A DNA stretch of 64,000 nucleotides from SZUA-35 sp964351995 (GTDB lineage Bacteria > Actinomycetota > Acidimicrobiia > Acidimicrobiales > SZUA-35): positions 62,001 to 126,000 of the forward strand of contig CAYGQE010000006.1 in assembly GCA_964351995.1 (NCBI GenBank), read 5' to 3'. The notes under the pieces were generated by a model. It did not search any database, was not told the DNA's origin, and saw only the letters and a list, made by a program, of their open reading frames with translations. Every line of letters begins with the position of its first letter. Position 1 is the stretch's first letter. This document shows, piece by piece, positions 31,104-39,700 of the stretch. The position numbers and the translations under genes were made by a program.

Positions 31104-32423
31104 TCATGTGCGATCTTGCGAGCGAAGCACGCCACCACCGATGCCGCCGCCGGAGAACCCGCCACCAGAGCTGCGACGTTGTGTGCGGCGGCTCCCGCTT
31201 CCGGCGCTCAGGCCACCGCCCAGCAGCATCTTGATGACCAGGCTCAGCAGACCCGTCTTGGCCAGACCCCCGACCATGCTGCCGAGTCCGCCGCCGCCGC
31301 TGCGGCGCCGAGGCGCCTGTTGGCGGCGCCGGCTCGAACGCCCACGGGACGGGCCGTCGGGAAACAGGGACTCGTCATCGCCGAGTGCCGGCCGATCATC
31401 GCCGAGGGACCGACCGGACCGACCGGACCGGCCAGACCGAGGCGCCGGCGGGGGAGGCGTTCCGCCACCCAATGGGGGAACCGGCTGGCGGCCTGATGGC
31501 CGGCCGATTGGCCCGTCGCCGATGGTTGGTTCGGGTGGAGGCGTACGCCCATCCAGCCGAGCCTCGATTGTTTCGAACTGCCACTCGGCCCGATCGAGCC
31601 GATCGTCGAGTGCATCGATTTCGATCGCCGTCGCCGCATCTTCCAGGCCCATGCTCACGTCTTGGAACGTCTGCGCGGCTTCTTCGTACATGCGGCGGAG
31701 ATCGTCATCGGCCTGTGCGATGCGGTCGCCGAGGTCGATGACGTGATCTGCGTTGTTGCGGAGCTGCTCGCGGATCTCGGCTCGGTCTTCGGCCAGCGCA
31801 GCTTCGACTGCCGCAGCCTTGCGCTTGCGGCCAGCGAAGAAACGGACGGCGAGAAAGACAGCCAGACCCAGGAACAGGATCAGTAGCCAGGGAACACTGC
31901 CACCCGAGCTGGCAGCGCTGGACGATGCCTCTGGCGCCGATGTCACGGCTCCGCTGCCCTCGCTGCTGTCGCCGGCCTGGGCTGGCGCAGCGTCGCCGCT
32001 GAGGACCCCGAGCACCGTGTCGATCCCGCCGGCGACTGCACCGGTGGCGAATTGTGGGAATGCCGCATCTGCTGCGCCCGTGGTGTCGCGGTCGAGCGAT
32101 TCGACCCATGCGCCGCTGGCGTCGAGAACGATCAGCGTCCGGTAAGAGGAGCCAAGCCCGTCGAGACGCTGAAGCAAGCCGCTGGTGAGAATCGGGAGGT
32201 CGTCGGCGTTTTCCTGGTCGAGATACACGAACCCGACGCCGTCGGCGTTGGCCCGGTCGACGGCATCGCTGGCCACGCCCTGTAGTTCCAGCTCGAGATA
32301 GCCGCCGTCGCGGTCGATGGCGACGGCGATGTCGTCGAGGCTCTGCGCCCCGGCCGGTACCGCCGTGGCGGTGAGCCCGAACAGCAAAACGAACAGAGAG
32401 AGGAGGAATCGCAGGTGTCGCAC
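31104..32423 (-). CDS. secreted TPM-like membrane protein with coiled coil and Gly-rich tail
   Basis: 439 residues: signal peptide (about 1-26), an extracytoplasmic TPM-phosphatase-like domain (about 30-125; SLDDIAVAIDRDGGYLELELQ start, VGFVYLDQENADDLP), an Ala/Ser linker, one membrane helix (about 178-197), a basic stop-transfer GRKRK and a cytosolic coiled coil (about 205-290). The last 150 residues are disordered, rich in Pro, Arg, Gly and SGRSGRSGRS-like repeats, ending in SSGGGFSGGGIGGG, the glycine tail typical of TPM-domain proteins. GTG 32423 has TAACCT 7 bases upstream. Role unknown; envelope maintenance is a guess. Confidence 0.72.
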   Translation of the reverse strand: MRHLRFLLSLFVLLFGLTATAVPAGAQSLDDIAVAIDRDGGYLELELQGVASDAVDRANADGVGFVYLDQENADDLPILTSGLLQRLDGLGSSYRTLIVLDASGAWVESLDRDTTGAADAAFPQFATGAVAGGIDTVLGVLSGDAAPAQAGDSSEGSGAVTSAPEASSSAASSGGSVPWLLILFLGLAVFLAVRFFAGRKRKAAAVEAALAEDRAEIREQLRNNADHVIDLGDRIAQADDDLRRMYEEAAQTFQDVSMGLEDAATAIEIDALDDRLDRAEWQFETIEARLDGRTPPPEPTIGDGPIGRPSGRQPVPPLGGGTPPPPAPRSGRSGRSGRSLGDDRPALGDDESLFPDGPSRGRSSRRRQQAPRRRSGGGGLGSMVGGLAKTGLLSLVIKMLLGGGLSAGSGSRRTQRRSSGGGFSGGGIGGGVLRSQDRT

Positions 32424-32501
32424 CGCCCGAAGGTTACTGCGAAGCCTCGGGCTCGGCCGCCGAACACGATCAGTCCAACCGGCTGAACCAAGCAGAGCGC
32501 G

Positions 32502-33806
32502 TCAGGCGAAGACGTCGAGTACCTCGGGCTCGCTCGGAAGCACCGAAGCCGCCTCGACCCCCAGCCACGATTCGGCCAGGGTTCCCAAGTAGCGATCGAA
32601 CGGCACCGTGACTCTGAGGTTGTCGTCATCGTCGAGGTCGTCGAGCGGTGATGGCTCGCCGAATCGACCGGAGGGAACAGCCCCGGCCAGAAGCATCGAG
32701 GATGCAGAGCCGTGGTCGAGACCCCGCCCGTTCTCGGGAACCCGGCGCCCGAACTCGCTCGTAGTCGCCACCAACACATCGTCCGCTCGACCGGCTGTGT
32801 CCATGCGTTCGAGAAAGCCATCGATGGCGGCGTCGACCTGGCTCATCAGCTGAGGATGTTCCCACTGATGGCCGTCGTGGGTGTCGAAACCGCCGATGCG
32901 GGCGTACACGATGCGCATACCCAGGTCGGCTTCGATCAGATCCGCAGCCAAGAAGAGTTGCTGTCCGAGCTCGCCGCCTTCGGAGAGCATTGGCTGCTCC
33001 CAGTCGATCTCGTCGTCGCTTTCGTCGGGTAGGGCCGCCGCAAGGTCGAGGAGCTGCCGGTGGCTCTGGCTGATCAACCCCGCTCGTCCTTCCCGGTCTT
33101 CGCCCAAGCGGCGAAGGCCTGCTTGAAACGCCGCCGCCTCATTCCAGTCGGTGGGTTGGAGGAACCAAAGATCTCCTCGGCCGCCGAGCGACAGCGTCGC
33201 CGCCGTTGCGTTCGTGAGCCAAGACGTGGGCCCGCCCATCGAGGCGCCGACCAACGGTGAGCCATCATCGAGCGTGTCAGCCAGCCGGCCGAGAAAGCCC
33301 GTGCGTAGGGCGTTCTGACCGTCGACGTCGCCTCGCTCCCAGCGAGCTGCCATTGCGAAGTGCGACAAGTCCCCGTCGACAGGACCGACGCCTTCGACTG
33401 TCGCAACGCCTCTGGCATGAAGCCGTGCGAGGTTGGGGTGGAGGCCGACCTCGTCGTCGATCGTCAAAGCGTCCTGCACCGCGAGATCAGGTCGAAGGTC
33501 GTAGTAGCGCCCTGACCCAGCGGGCACCACGGTCGACAGCCCGTCGTTGCCGCCCTGAAGGTCGACCAGGACGAGGATGCGGCTGTCGATCGCTCCGTCG
33601 AGTCGTCGGCCGGTTTCGTTCGTGGCCACCGACTCTTCGGCGCCTCCGAACGCGGCGAGGGAAGTCGGCGGGGCAAGACTCGCCGTTTGGCCGTTCGAAC
33701 AGGCTGCGATCAGCGGGCCAGCAGCGCCAGAGGCCACGAGCCCTTGGACGATGCGGCGGCGACGGTTGAAGAACTGTGCCGTTTGGATGGATGGGAGGGT
33801 GGTCAT
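32502..33806 (-). CDS. DUF1501 family protein (Tat-exported lipoprotein-like)
   Basis: 434-residue alkaline-phosphatase-fold (sulfatase-like) protein of the DUF1501 family. A twin-arginine signal RRRRIVQGLVASG leads to a lipobox-like LIAACSNG. The body has LVLVDLQGGNDGLSTVVP, HFAMAARWERGD, IGGFDTHDGHQWEHPQL and TSEFGRRVPENGRGLDHGSAS, the family metal and active-site landmarks. Start overlaps the DUF1800 stop by 4 bases. DUF1800-DUF1501 pairs are widespread in bacteria with exported proteins; the substrate is not established. Confidence 0.9.
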   Translation of the reverse strand: MTTLPSIQTAQFFNRRRRIVQGLVASGAAGPLIAACSNGQTASLAPPTSLAAFGGAEESVATNETGRRLDGAIDSRILVLVDLQGGNDGLSTVVPAGSGRYYDLRPDLAVQDALTIDDEVGLHPNLARLHARGVATVEGVGPVDGDLSHFAMAARWERGDVDGQNALRTGFLGRLADTLDDGSPLVGASMGGPTSWLTNATAATLSLGGRGDLWFLQPTDWNEAAAFQAGLRRLGEDREGRAGLISQSHRQLLDLAAALPDESDDEIDWEQPMLSEGGELGQQLFLAADLIEADLGMRIVYARIGGFDTHDGHQWEHPQLMSQVDAAIDGFLERMDTAGRADDVLVATTSEFGRRVPENGRGLDHGSASSMLLAGAVPSGRFGEPSPLDDLDDDDNLRVTVPFDRYLGTLAESWLGVEAASVLPSEPEVLDVFA

Positions 33807-35053
33807 GTGAGGTGGAACTCCGGTGCGTTGAGGGCAAGGCGCCAGCGCAGACGGCCCTGTTGGTCTTCGGCGACTTCAGAGCTGTTGCCGGCCTGCTGCA
33901 GCGCCCGTCGCGTGGTGGCGGTGACACTTTCGAGTGCGCTGGCGCTGAGGATCTCATCGGTGGTGCGGCCGGGAGCTTCGTCCAGGCCGACCGAGCCGAG
34001 GAACACTGCCCGATGCACGAGCGAGCCGGGTCGGAGCCAGCGATCACCCTTGGGCCATCCGGCCACGTTGGGCGGGTAGTAGGGCATCTGACCAAGCGAC
34101 TCGAGCTGCCATTGACTCTCGAAGGGCAGTCCGGTCGTGGCCTTGACCGCCAAGTACCACTCGAGCCCCGTCCTCGCTCTGGTGTAGCGAGCGTCCCGTG
34201 CCTCATCACTGCGGAGCAATCGTTCCACCAGCGGCAAGATCTCGAGGTCGGCGTCTTGCCACCAACGGCCCAGGTCGACGGCATCCTCGGCCGACAATTC
34301 GGTGCCGATCAGCTCGAACCACAGCCTGGAAGCGACGTTCACCGCTGTTCCGGGATGATCACACAGCCGGTCGACCAGACTCTCGGTGGTCCAGTCGGCC
34401 TGCTCGCCGAGAAAGATCATGGGGGCGATGAAGGCATTGCGCCGGTCGAATCGCACAACGGGATCGTCCTCGCGGTCCTCGTCATCGTCGACCCACCAGC
34501 CGGCGAGGGCCCGAGCGGCGGCCCGGACATCGTCTTGTGTGTAATTGCCGCGACCGATCGTGAAGAGCTCCATGAGCTCCCGACCGAGGTTCTCGTTGGG
34601 GTTCGACGCATCAGACCCGTCGCCGTCGAGGAATCGCAGCAGGGCGCCGTCGACCACGAACGCCTGCAGCAGATCTCGGTAGTTGCCCATCGACATCGAA
34701 CGCAGCAAGGTCATCTGGCGAGGAATCAAGATCTCGTTGCCAACGCTGTCCCAATTCGTGGTGAGGAAACCGTGCCAGAACCACATCATCTTGTCGACAA
34801 TGCCGTTTTGAGGGCCGGTCATCTCGTCGATCCACCAGGCCAGGACCTCTCCGAGGTCATTGTCTTGGGGCACGGGAGTCTCGACTGCGGTCTGCATGGC
34901 ATCGATGTCGAGGACGATGTCGACCATGTCACCCCACGAGCGCCCGGCCAGCTCGTCGATCCGTTCTGGCCGCGGACCCAGTGTCGATCTGCGGAGCAGC
35001 GCCGCCGCTGTTGCTCGGTCTGGATTCGCTTCTTGGAGGTCGGCCAACGTCAT
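33803..35053 (-). CDS. DUF1800 family protein
   Basis: 416-residue DUF1800 protein, first gene of the DUF1800-DUF1501 pair. Family landmarks: AAALLRRSTLGPRPE at the N terminus, MMWFWHGFLTTN, ENLGRELMELFTIGRGNYTQDDVRAAARALAG, HPGTAVNVASRLW and YYPPNVAGWPKGDRW. No signal peptide is visible from ATG 35053; an in-frame GTG at 35131 would add a hydrophobic KVLFMFASRRF stretch. I prefer 35053 because CACAGT lies 6 bases upstream (leaderless) and the longer start would run into the divergent regulator promoter. Confidence 0.88.
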   Translation of the reverse strand: MTLADLQEANPDRATAAALLRRSTLGPRPERIDELAGRSWGDMVDIVLDIDAMQTAVETPVPQDNDLGEVLAWWIDEMTGPQNGIVDKMMWFWHGFLTTNWDSVGNEILIPRQMTLLRSMSMGNYRDLLQAFVVDGALLRFLDGDGSDASNPNENLGRELMELFTIGRGNYTQDDVRAAARALAGWWVDDDEDREDDPVVRFDRRNAFIAPMIFLGEQADWTTESLVDRLCDHPGTAVNVASRLWFELIGTELSAEDAVDLGRWWQDADLEILPLVERLLRSDEARDARYTRARTGLEWYLAVKATTGLPFESQWQLESLGQMPYYPPNVAGWPKGDRWLRPGSLVHRAVFLGSVGLDEAPGRTTDEILSASALESVTATTRRALQQAGNSSEVAEDQQGRLRWRLALNAPEFHLT

Positions 35054-35139
35054 GACCGCACTGTGAATGAAGCGCCGTGAAGCGAACATGAAGAGCACCT
35101 TCATGGCTTCTTCATGGAACAAATGCGACACTGTGCGCC

Positions 35140-35817
35140 TTGCGCTTGCTCCTCGTGGAAGACGACCCCTCCCTCGCCAGGGTGATCGAGCGCGGTCTGA
35201 CCGAGGAAGGGCATGCGGTCGACCACGCTCCGACGCTCGCCCGAGCCTCTGAAGCCACCGCTCTCAACGACTACGACCTCCTGGTTCTCGACCTTGGCCT
35301 GCCCGATGGCGATGGCACCGAGCTGTGTCGCGAAGTTCGGGCCAGCGGTTCGGGCACGCCCATCCTCATGCTCACCGCCCGCGATGGCATCTCTGACCGA
35401 GTGCGCGGCCTCGACGCCGGCGCCGACGACTACCTGACCAAGCCGTTCGCCTACCCGGAGCTGGCCGCTCGAGTTCGAGCCCTCCTCCGCAGGCCGAAGG
35501 CGACCGCTTCGCCCATTCTCGAAGCTGATGACGTGCGCCTTGATCCAGCCGCTCACACGGTGTGGCGGGGCGCCATCATGGTGCCGCTCACGCCACGAGA
35601 GTTCAGCCTGCTCGAGTACCTCTTACGCCATCCTCGTGAGGTGTGTCGGCGTGAGGATCTCCTCGAACACGTCTGGGATGCCAACTACGACGGGCTGTCG
35701 AACGTCGTGGATGTCCACATCGCCAATCTCCGCCGCAAGCTCGAGATGCCGGGCAGCAGCGACCCCATCGAGACGATCCGTGGCGTTGGCTACCGCATCG
35801 GCGGAGGCCCAGCGTGA
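35140..35817 (+). CDS. OmpR-family response regulator
   Basis: 225-residue regulator: receiver domain with ED at residues 7-8, phospho-acceptor in LLVLDLGLPDGDG, T in LMLTARDG and K in YLTKPF; winged helix from about residue 128 ending TIRGVGYRIGG. Start TTG 35140, preceded at 7 bases by GACACT (leaderless), an unusual TTG leaderless start. Divergent from the DUF1800 gene; 86 bp hold both promoters. Coupled to its kinase by GTGA overlap. Regulation of the divergent DUF1800-DUF1501 operon is a reasonable guess. Confidence 0.94.
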   Translation: MRLLLVEDDPSLARVIERGLTEEGHAVDHAPTLARASEATALNDYDLLVLDLGLPDGDGTELCREVRASGSGTPILMLTARDGISDRVRGLDAGADDYLTKPFAYPELAARVRALLRRPKATASPILEADDVRLDPAAHTVWRGAIMVPLTPREFSLLEYLLRHPREVCRREDLLEHVWDANYDGLSNVVDVHIANLRRKLEMPGSSDPIETIRGVGYRIGGGPA

Positions 35818-37007
35818 CCAGCGGCAACCAAGAACAGCGCGTTCGGCTCTTGCAGTCTGCGGCGGTTGGTCTGTTCGTCTTCGTGTTGGTCGCGCCGCTC
35901 TGCTTCATCGGTGCTCGTCGGTCGGCGGAGGTCGCTCGGGATCGAACCGAGGCTGACGCTGATCAGCGCATGACCGAAACGCTTGCTGCATGGCGAACCG
36001 ACGAGATCGACTACCCCGAGAACGTCTGGCTGGTCAACATCAACGGCGATTGGTTCGACACGTTCGGAGAGAACACGATCGAGCCGCCGCTCTTCGCCCT
36101 CGCGGAGGTTGCCTTCGAAGAACCCAACACTCGGGAGTTCGACTTCGACGGTCAGTGGCTGGCCCAGGCCGAGTGGGTCGGGGGCGAGGATGTCGTGGTC
36201 GCTGTGGTGGATCGTTCCGGTCAAGATGACGCCATTGCTGCTGCTCGGCGCTGGTGGTCACTCGGTGCGGTCGCCGCTGCTCTGGCTGCTGCTGTTGCCG
36301 CTTGGTACGCACTCACTCGCATGGCTCGACCGGTCGAGCGGGCTCACGAGGTGAATCGCGACTTCATCGCCGACGCAGCCCATGAGTTGCGCACGCCGCT
36401 GGCCATCGTTCAGGCCTCCGCCAGTCATGCGCTTTCACGCGAGCGGCCAGCCGAGGCGTATCGCGAATCGCTCGAAGAGATCTTGGGAGCAACCGAGCGA
36501 GCAGGTGCCAGCGTTGGTGAACTTCTCGAGTTCGCCAGGCTCGAAGCAGGTCAAGCGTCGCTGAGGCTCGCCCCTCTTCGCCTTGACTTGCTCGTCGAGG
36601 AAGTCGCGAGCTCGATTCGAGTCGACGGGGTTTCGGTCGAGGCCATTCCCGGCGAAGCCGTCGTGGTCGAAGCCGACTACAACTTGATTCGCCAAGTGGT
36701 CGACAACATCGCCAGGAATGCGGCCGCTCGGGCGGGCAAAGTCAGCCTGACCACTGCCCTCGAGACCCAGTCGGCTCGCATCGAGATCTCTGATGACGGA
36801 CCGGGCTTCGACCCTGGTGTGCTCGACACCGTCTTTGTTCGGTTCCGTCGTGGCGACGAGAGCGGCTCGGTTGGTCTGGGTATGTCGATCGCTCGGACCA
36901 TCGTCGAGATGCACGGCGGCTCGTGCGAGGCCACCAATCAAGCGGCCGACGCCGACGGCAACCCGGCGGGTGCGCTCGTGCTCGTTCGGCTGCCGTTCAA
37001 GCAGTAG
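35814..37007 (+). CDS. sensor histidine kinase
   Basis: 397-residue membrane kinase. Helices at about residues 14-33 and 145-165 bracket an acidic extracytoplasmic sensor of about 110 residues. No HAMP signature is evident after the second helix (MARPVERAHEVNRDFIADAAHELRTPLAIVQ follows almost directly). H box HELRTPL, N box NIARNAAARAG, G1 DDGPGFDPG and G2 GSVGLGMSI are complete. Starts at GTG 35814 within the regulator stop. Nine bases separate its stop from the convergent GH13 gene. Confidence 0.93.
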   Translation: MTSGNQEQRVRLLQSAAVGLFVFVLVAPLCFIGARRSAEVARDRTEADADQRMTETLAAWRTDEIDYPENVWLVNINGDWFDTFGENTIEPPLFALAEVAFEEPNTREFDFDGQWLAQAEWVGGEDVVVAVVDRSGQDDAIAAARRWWSLGAVAAALAAAVAAWYALTRMARPVERAHEVNRDFIADAAHELRTPLAIVQASASHALSRERPAEAYRESLEEILGATERAGASVGELLEFARLEAGQASLRLAPLRLDLLVEEVASSIRVDGVSVEAIPGEAVVVEADYNLIRQVVDNIARNAAARAGKVSLTTALETQSARIEISDDGPGFDPGVLDTVFVRFRRGDESGSVGLGMSIARTIVEMHGGSCEATNQAADADGNPAGALVLVRLPFKQ

Positions 37008-37016
37008 CGCAAGCGT

Positions 37017-38717
37017 TCAGGTCAACGCCTCGAGCCAGAGGCTGTCGTAGGGAGCGAGCGTGGTCGACGGTTGCTGTTGGTCACCAATGCACCGCCAGGC
37101 CTGCACAGGTTCGAGCGTGGTGCTGATGTCGACTGCGGTCGGCCCGAGGTTGACGACCACGAGGGCACGATGGGTGCCGGTGCCACGTTCGATGGCGAAC
37201 ACTCCGTCGGGGCTCGGCACGATCTTGGACGCAGCTTCGGGATGGAAAGCGGCAGAGCCTCGCCGCTTTGACACCAAAGAGGCGAGGCCGTCGAATATCC
37301 GGCGAGCCCGGGTGCCGTCGCTCTTGATGTGGGCCACGAGCCCGGCCCGATCAGCGAAACGAGCTCGGTTGATGTCTCTGGCGTGCCCTGTCTGCTCGAC
37401 TGCTGCATGATCGTTGTCGGCGCCGAAGAAGGACTGGGCATAGATCGCCGCGATCCCTGGCAACGCCAGCATCACTGCGTGGGTCGCCAGGTGACGCTGG
37501 ATGGCGACGGCCTCGGTGGTGTCGGCAGCCATCAGCTCGAACCATGTGGTGTTGAGCTCATACGGTGCGGTGGACCCGTCGGCCAGTGTTCGCTCGTTGA
37601 CGTGGCCGCCAGCAGTTCGACAGGCATCGATCAACACACCGAGCTGGTCGGTGTCGAGCAGTCCCTCGGCCGGTCGTACCCCGATGCCGTCGTGACAGGC
37701 CAAGAAGTTGAGGAACGAACGGCCCGGTCCGACGTATTGGTTGATGCCGACGGCCCAAGTCTCGAGCACCGTGGTGTCGCCGGTGAGGGCGGCATGGGCG
37801 ACAAGGGGAGCGAGGGGGAACTGATAGACGGCGTGCACCTCTGCCGTCGTCTCGGCCCCCAAGTACGAGACGTTCTCGGCGTGGGGGACGTTGGTCTCGC
37901 TGATCAGAATCGTGCCGGGAGCGACCTCGTCGATACAGGACCGCATGAGCTGGATCAATTGATGGGTCTGGGGGAGGTGGATGGACGCCGTGGCCTCGTC
38001 CTTCCAGAGAAAGCCGATGGCGTCGAGTCTGATCGCTGCAGCACCCCGTTCGCAGTAGCCGAGGAGCACCTCGAGGACACGCAGGAGAACTGCAGGCTCG
38101 GCGTAGTCGAGATCGACTTGGTCGGGAGAAAACGTGGTCCACACATGGACGGTGTCGCCGTTCGTCTTCTGGAACGGGGTGAGCAGGGGGTGGGTACGGG
38201 GCCGGACGACCGTGTGGTGGTCGACGGTCGGGTCGCTCGTGCGAAAGAAGCCACGAAGCGCCGGGTCGCCAGCGAGGAACTTCTGGAACCACGGGCTCTG
38301 CGCCGACAGATGGTTGATCACGGCATCGAACATCACTGGCCGTGTCCGCCCGAGTGCTTCGATGTCGTCCCATGTGCCGTAGCGATCGTCGACGGCCTCG
38401 TAGTCGATGACCGAGAAGCCACCGTCGGAACTCCACGGGGCGAAGGGCAAGACGTGGACGCCGTCGACGTGATCCGCCAGGTGAGTGTCGACGAAGTCGT
38501 GGAGTGCAGCGATGGGTGTCGCCCCCGCGGTGGGGAAGTGGTCGGCGTAGGTGATCAGCCACACCGAACGCTGCGACCAGGGCTCGATGGTGGCGGCTCG
38601 CGACCGGGTCCGGCATCGGTCGAGGAGTTCCTCGACCGCAACGGTCAACTCTGACGCGACCTCGGCGCCGTAGACGGCGCCGAGGAGTGCATTGCGATGA
38701 TCAGAACCTGAGCTCAA
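37017..38717 (-). CDS. GH13_18 sugar phosphorylase (sucrose phosphorylase-like)
   Basis: 566-residue alpha-amylase-fold phosphorylase. Catalytic set: nucleophile D232 (IRLDAIGFLWKD), acid/base E274 (LISETNV) and transition-state D343 in CHDGIGVRP; PFAPWSSDGGFSVIDYEAV is the N-terminal barrel signature of the subfamily. Members cleave sucrose, sucrose 6-phosphate or glucosylglycerate with phosphate to glucose 1-phosphate; the HDGIGVRP variant resembles the glucosylglycerate and sucrose-6-phosphate type more than classical sucrose phosphorylase. TTG 38717 is the only in-frame start before the upstream permease stop (5-base gap); no ATG is available. Last gene of the sugar uptake operon. Confidence 0.88.
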   Translation of the reverse strand: MSSGSDHRNALLGAVYGAEVASELTVAVEELLDRCRTRSRAATIEPWSQRSVWLITYADHFPTAGATPIAALHDFVDTHLADHVDGVHVLPFAPWSSDGGFSVIDYEAVDDRYGTWDDIEALGRTRPVMFDAVINHLSAQSPWFQKFLAGDPALRGFFRTSDPTVDHHTVVRPRTHPLLTPFQKTNGDTVHVWTTFSPDQVDLDYAEPAVLLRVLEVLLGYCERGAAAIRLDAIGFLWKDEATASIHLPQTHQLIQLMRSCIDEVAPGTILISETNVPHAENVSYLGAETTAEVHAVYQFPLAPLVAHAALTGDTTVLETWAVGINQYVGPGRSFLNFLACHDGIGVRPAEGLLDTDQLGVLIDACRTAGGHVNERTLADGSTAPYELNTTWFELMAADTTEAVAIQRHLATHAVMLALPGIAAIYAQSFFGADNDHAAVEQTGHARDINRARFADRAGLVAHIKSDGTRARRIFDGLASLVSKRRGSAAFHPEAASKIVPSPDGVFAIERGTGTHRALVVVNLGPTAVDISTTLEPVQAWRCIGDQQQPSTTLAPYDSLWLEALT

Positions 38718-38722
38718 GTCGG

Positions 38723-39700
38723 TCAGCCCTTGACCGAACCGGCCAGGATTCCTCGGACAAAGAACCGCTGGAGGCTGAAGAAGACCACGAGCGGCACGAA
38801 GGCCTGCACGAACGCCGCCGAAGCGAGCAGGTGTTCGTTTCGGCCGAAGTCGCCGGCGAGATTGGCGACTCGAATGGTGGTCGGGAACGCATCTTGGCTC
38901 GACAACAGCATGACGACGGCGATGAGGTAATCGTTCCAGGTCCAGAGGAACTGGAAGATGGCAAATGCTGCGAGCACCGGCACCGACAGCGGCAGCACGA
39001 GGCGCCAAAAGATGGTGAAGTGGTCCGCCCCGTCGATGCGAGCGCTCTCGAACAAATCCTTGGGCAAGCCACTGATGTAGTTGTGCAGCAAGAAGATCGC
39101 GAAGGGCATGGCGAATCCGGTGTGGGTGAGCCACACCGCTGTTGCGGTACCGGCCAAGTCCAGATCGGGGAAGACCGTGATGGTCTTGTCGAGGAAGGGA
39201 AGCGTGAGGTGTGCGCCACGGTCGTACATCTGGAGCAACGGAATGAGTGCGACCTGCAGTGGGATCGCCAGCAGCGACACGACCACGATGAACATCTTCT
39301 CGCGGCCCTTGAAGTCGATCCAGGCAAAGCCGTAGGCCGCAAATGCAGCGATGGCGATGGGGATGATCGTTGCCGGGATGGCAATGGCGAAACTGTTGAT
39401 CACCGAGTCGGTGAGTTTGGCGGTCGAACTCGCTGAGAGGACGTCGGCGTAGTTCTCGAGTGTGAGGTTCTCGAGATTGACCGCGCTCTGTTCGGCTGCA
39501 GTCAGTTCTTGGTTGCCAGCCGTGAGTGCCTGCCACCAACCCAGACCGCGCTGACCTGACTTGGGTCGGAACGAGTTGACGAACAAGCCAAATGTGGGGA
39601 TGACCCAGATGATGACAATGCCCCACAACGGAACCCGCCGAAGAGCGTTGTAGATGCGGTTGGAAAGCGAACCGGTGGGGGTGGTGTTGGAAGCAGTCAT
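38723..39700 (-). CDS. sugar ABC transporter permease (MalG-like)
   Basis: 325-residue inner-membrane permease, six helices. The EAA loop contacting the ATPase is SARIDGADHFTIFWRLVLP. N-terminal tail is cytosolic, then a helix at about 27-46, a periplasmic loop with LTAAEQSAVNLENLTLENY, and the conserved core. ATG 39700 shares one base with the stop of the MalF-like gene. The ATPase is not in the window, so a shared MsmK/MalK-type ATPase elsewhere is expected. Confidence 0.93.
   Translation of the reverse strand: MTASNTTPTGSLSNRIYNALRRVPLWGIVIIWVIPTFGLFVNSFRPKSGQRGLGWWQALTAGNQELTAAEQSAVNLENLTLENYADVLSASSTAKLTDSVINSFAIAIPATIIPIAIAAFAAYGFAWIDFKGREKMFIVVVSLLAIPLQVALIPLLQMYDRGAHLTLPFLDKTITVFPDLDLAGTATAVWLTHTGFAMPFAIFLLHNYISGLPKDLFESARIDGADHFTIFWRLVLPLSVPVLAAFAIFQFLWTWNDYLIAVVMLLSSQDAFPTTIRVANLAGDFGRNEHLLASAAFVQAFVPLVVFFSLQRFFVRGILAGSVKG

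Noticed and set aside
37329..38654. 441-codon plus-strand frame antisense to the sugar phosphorylase
   Set aside because: No recognisable fold; the minus-strand frame carries all GH13 catalytic motifs.
38718..39626. N-terminal extension of the sugar phosphorylase frame up to 869 codons
   Set aside because: The extra part lies wholly within the MalG-like permease gene in another frame and reads as low-quality Arg/His-rich sequence.
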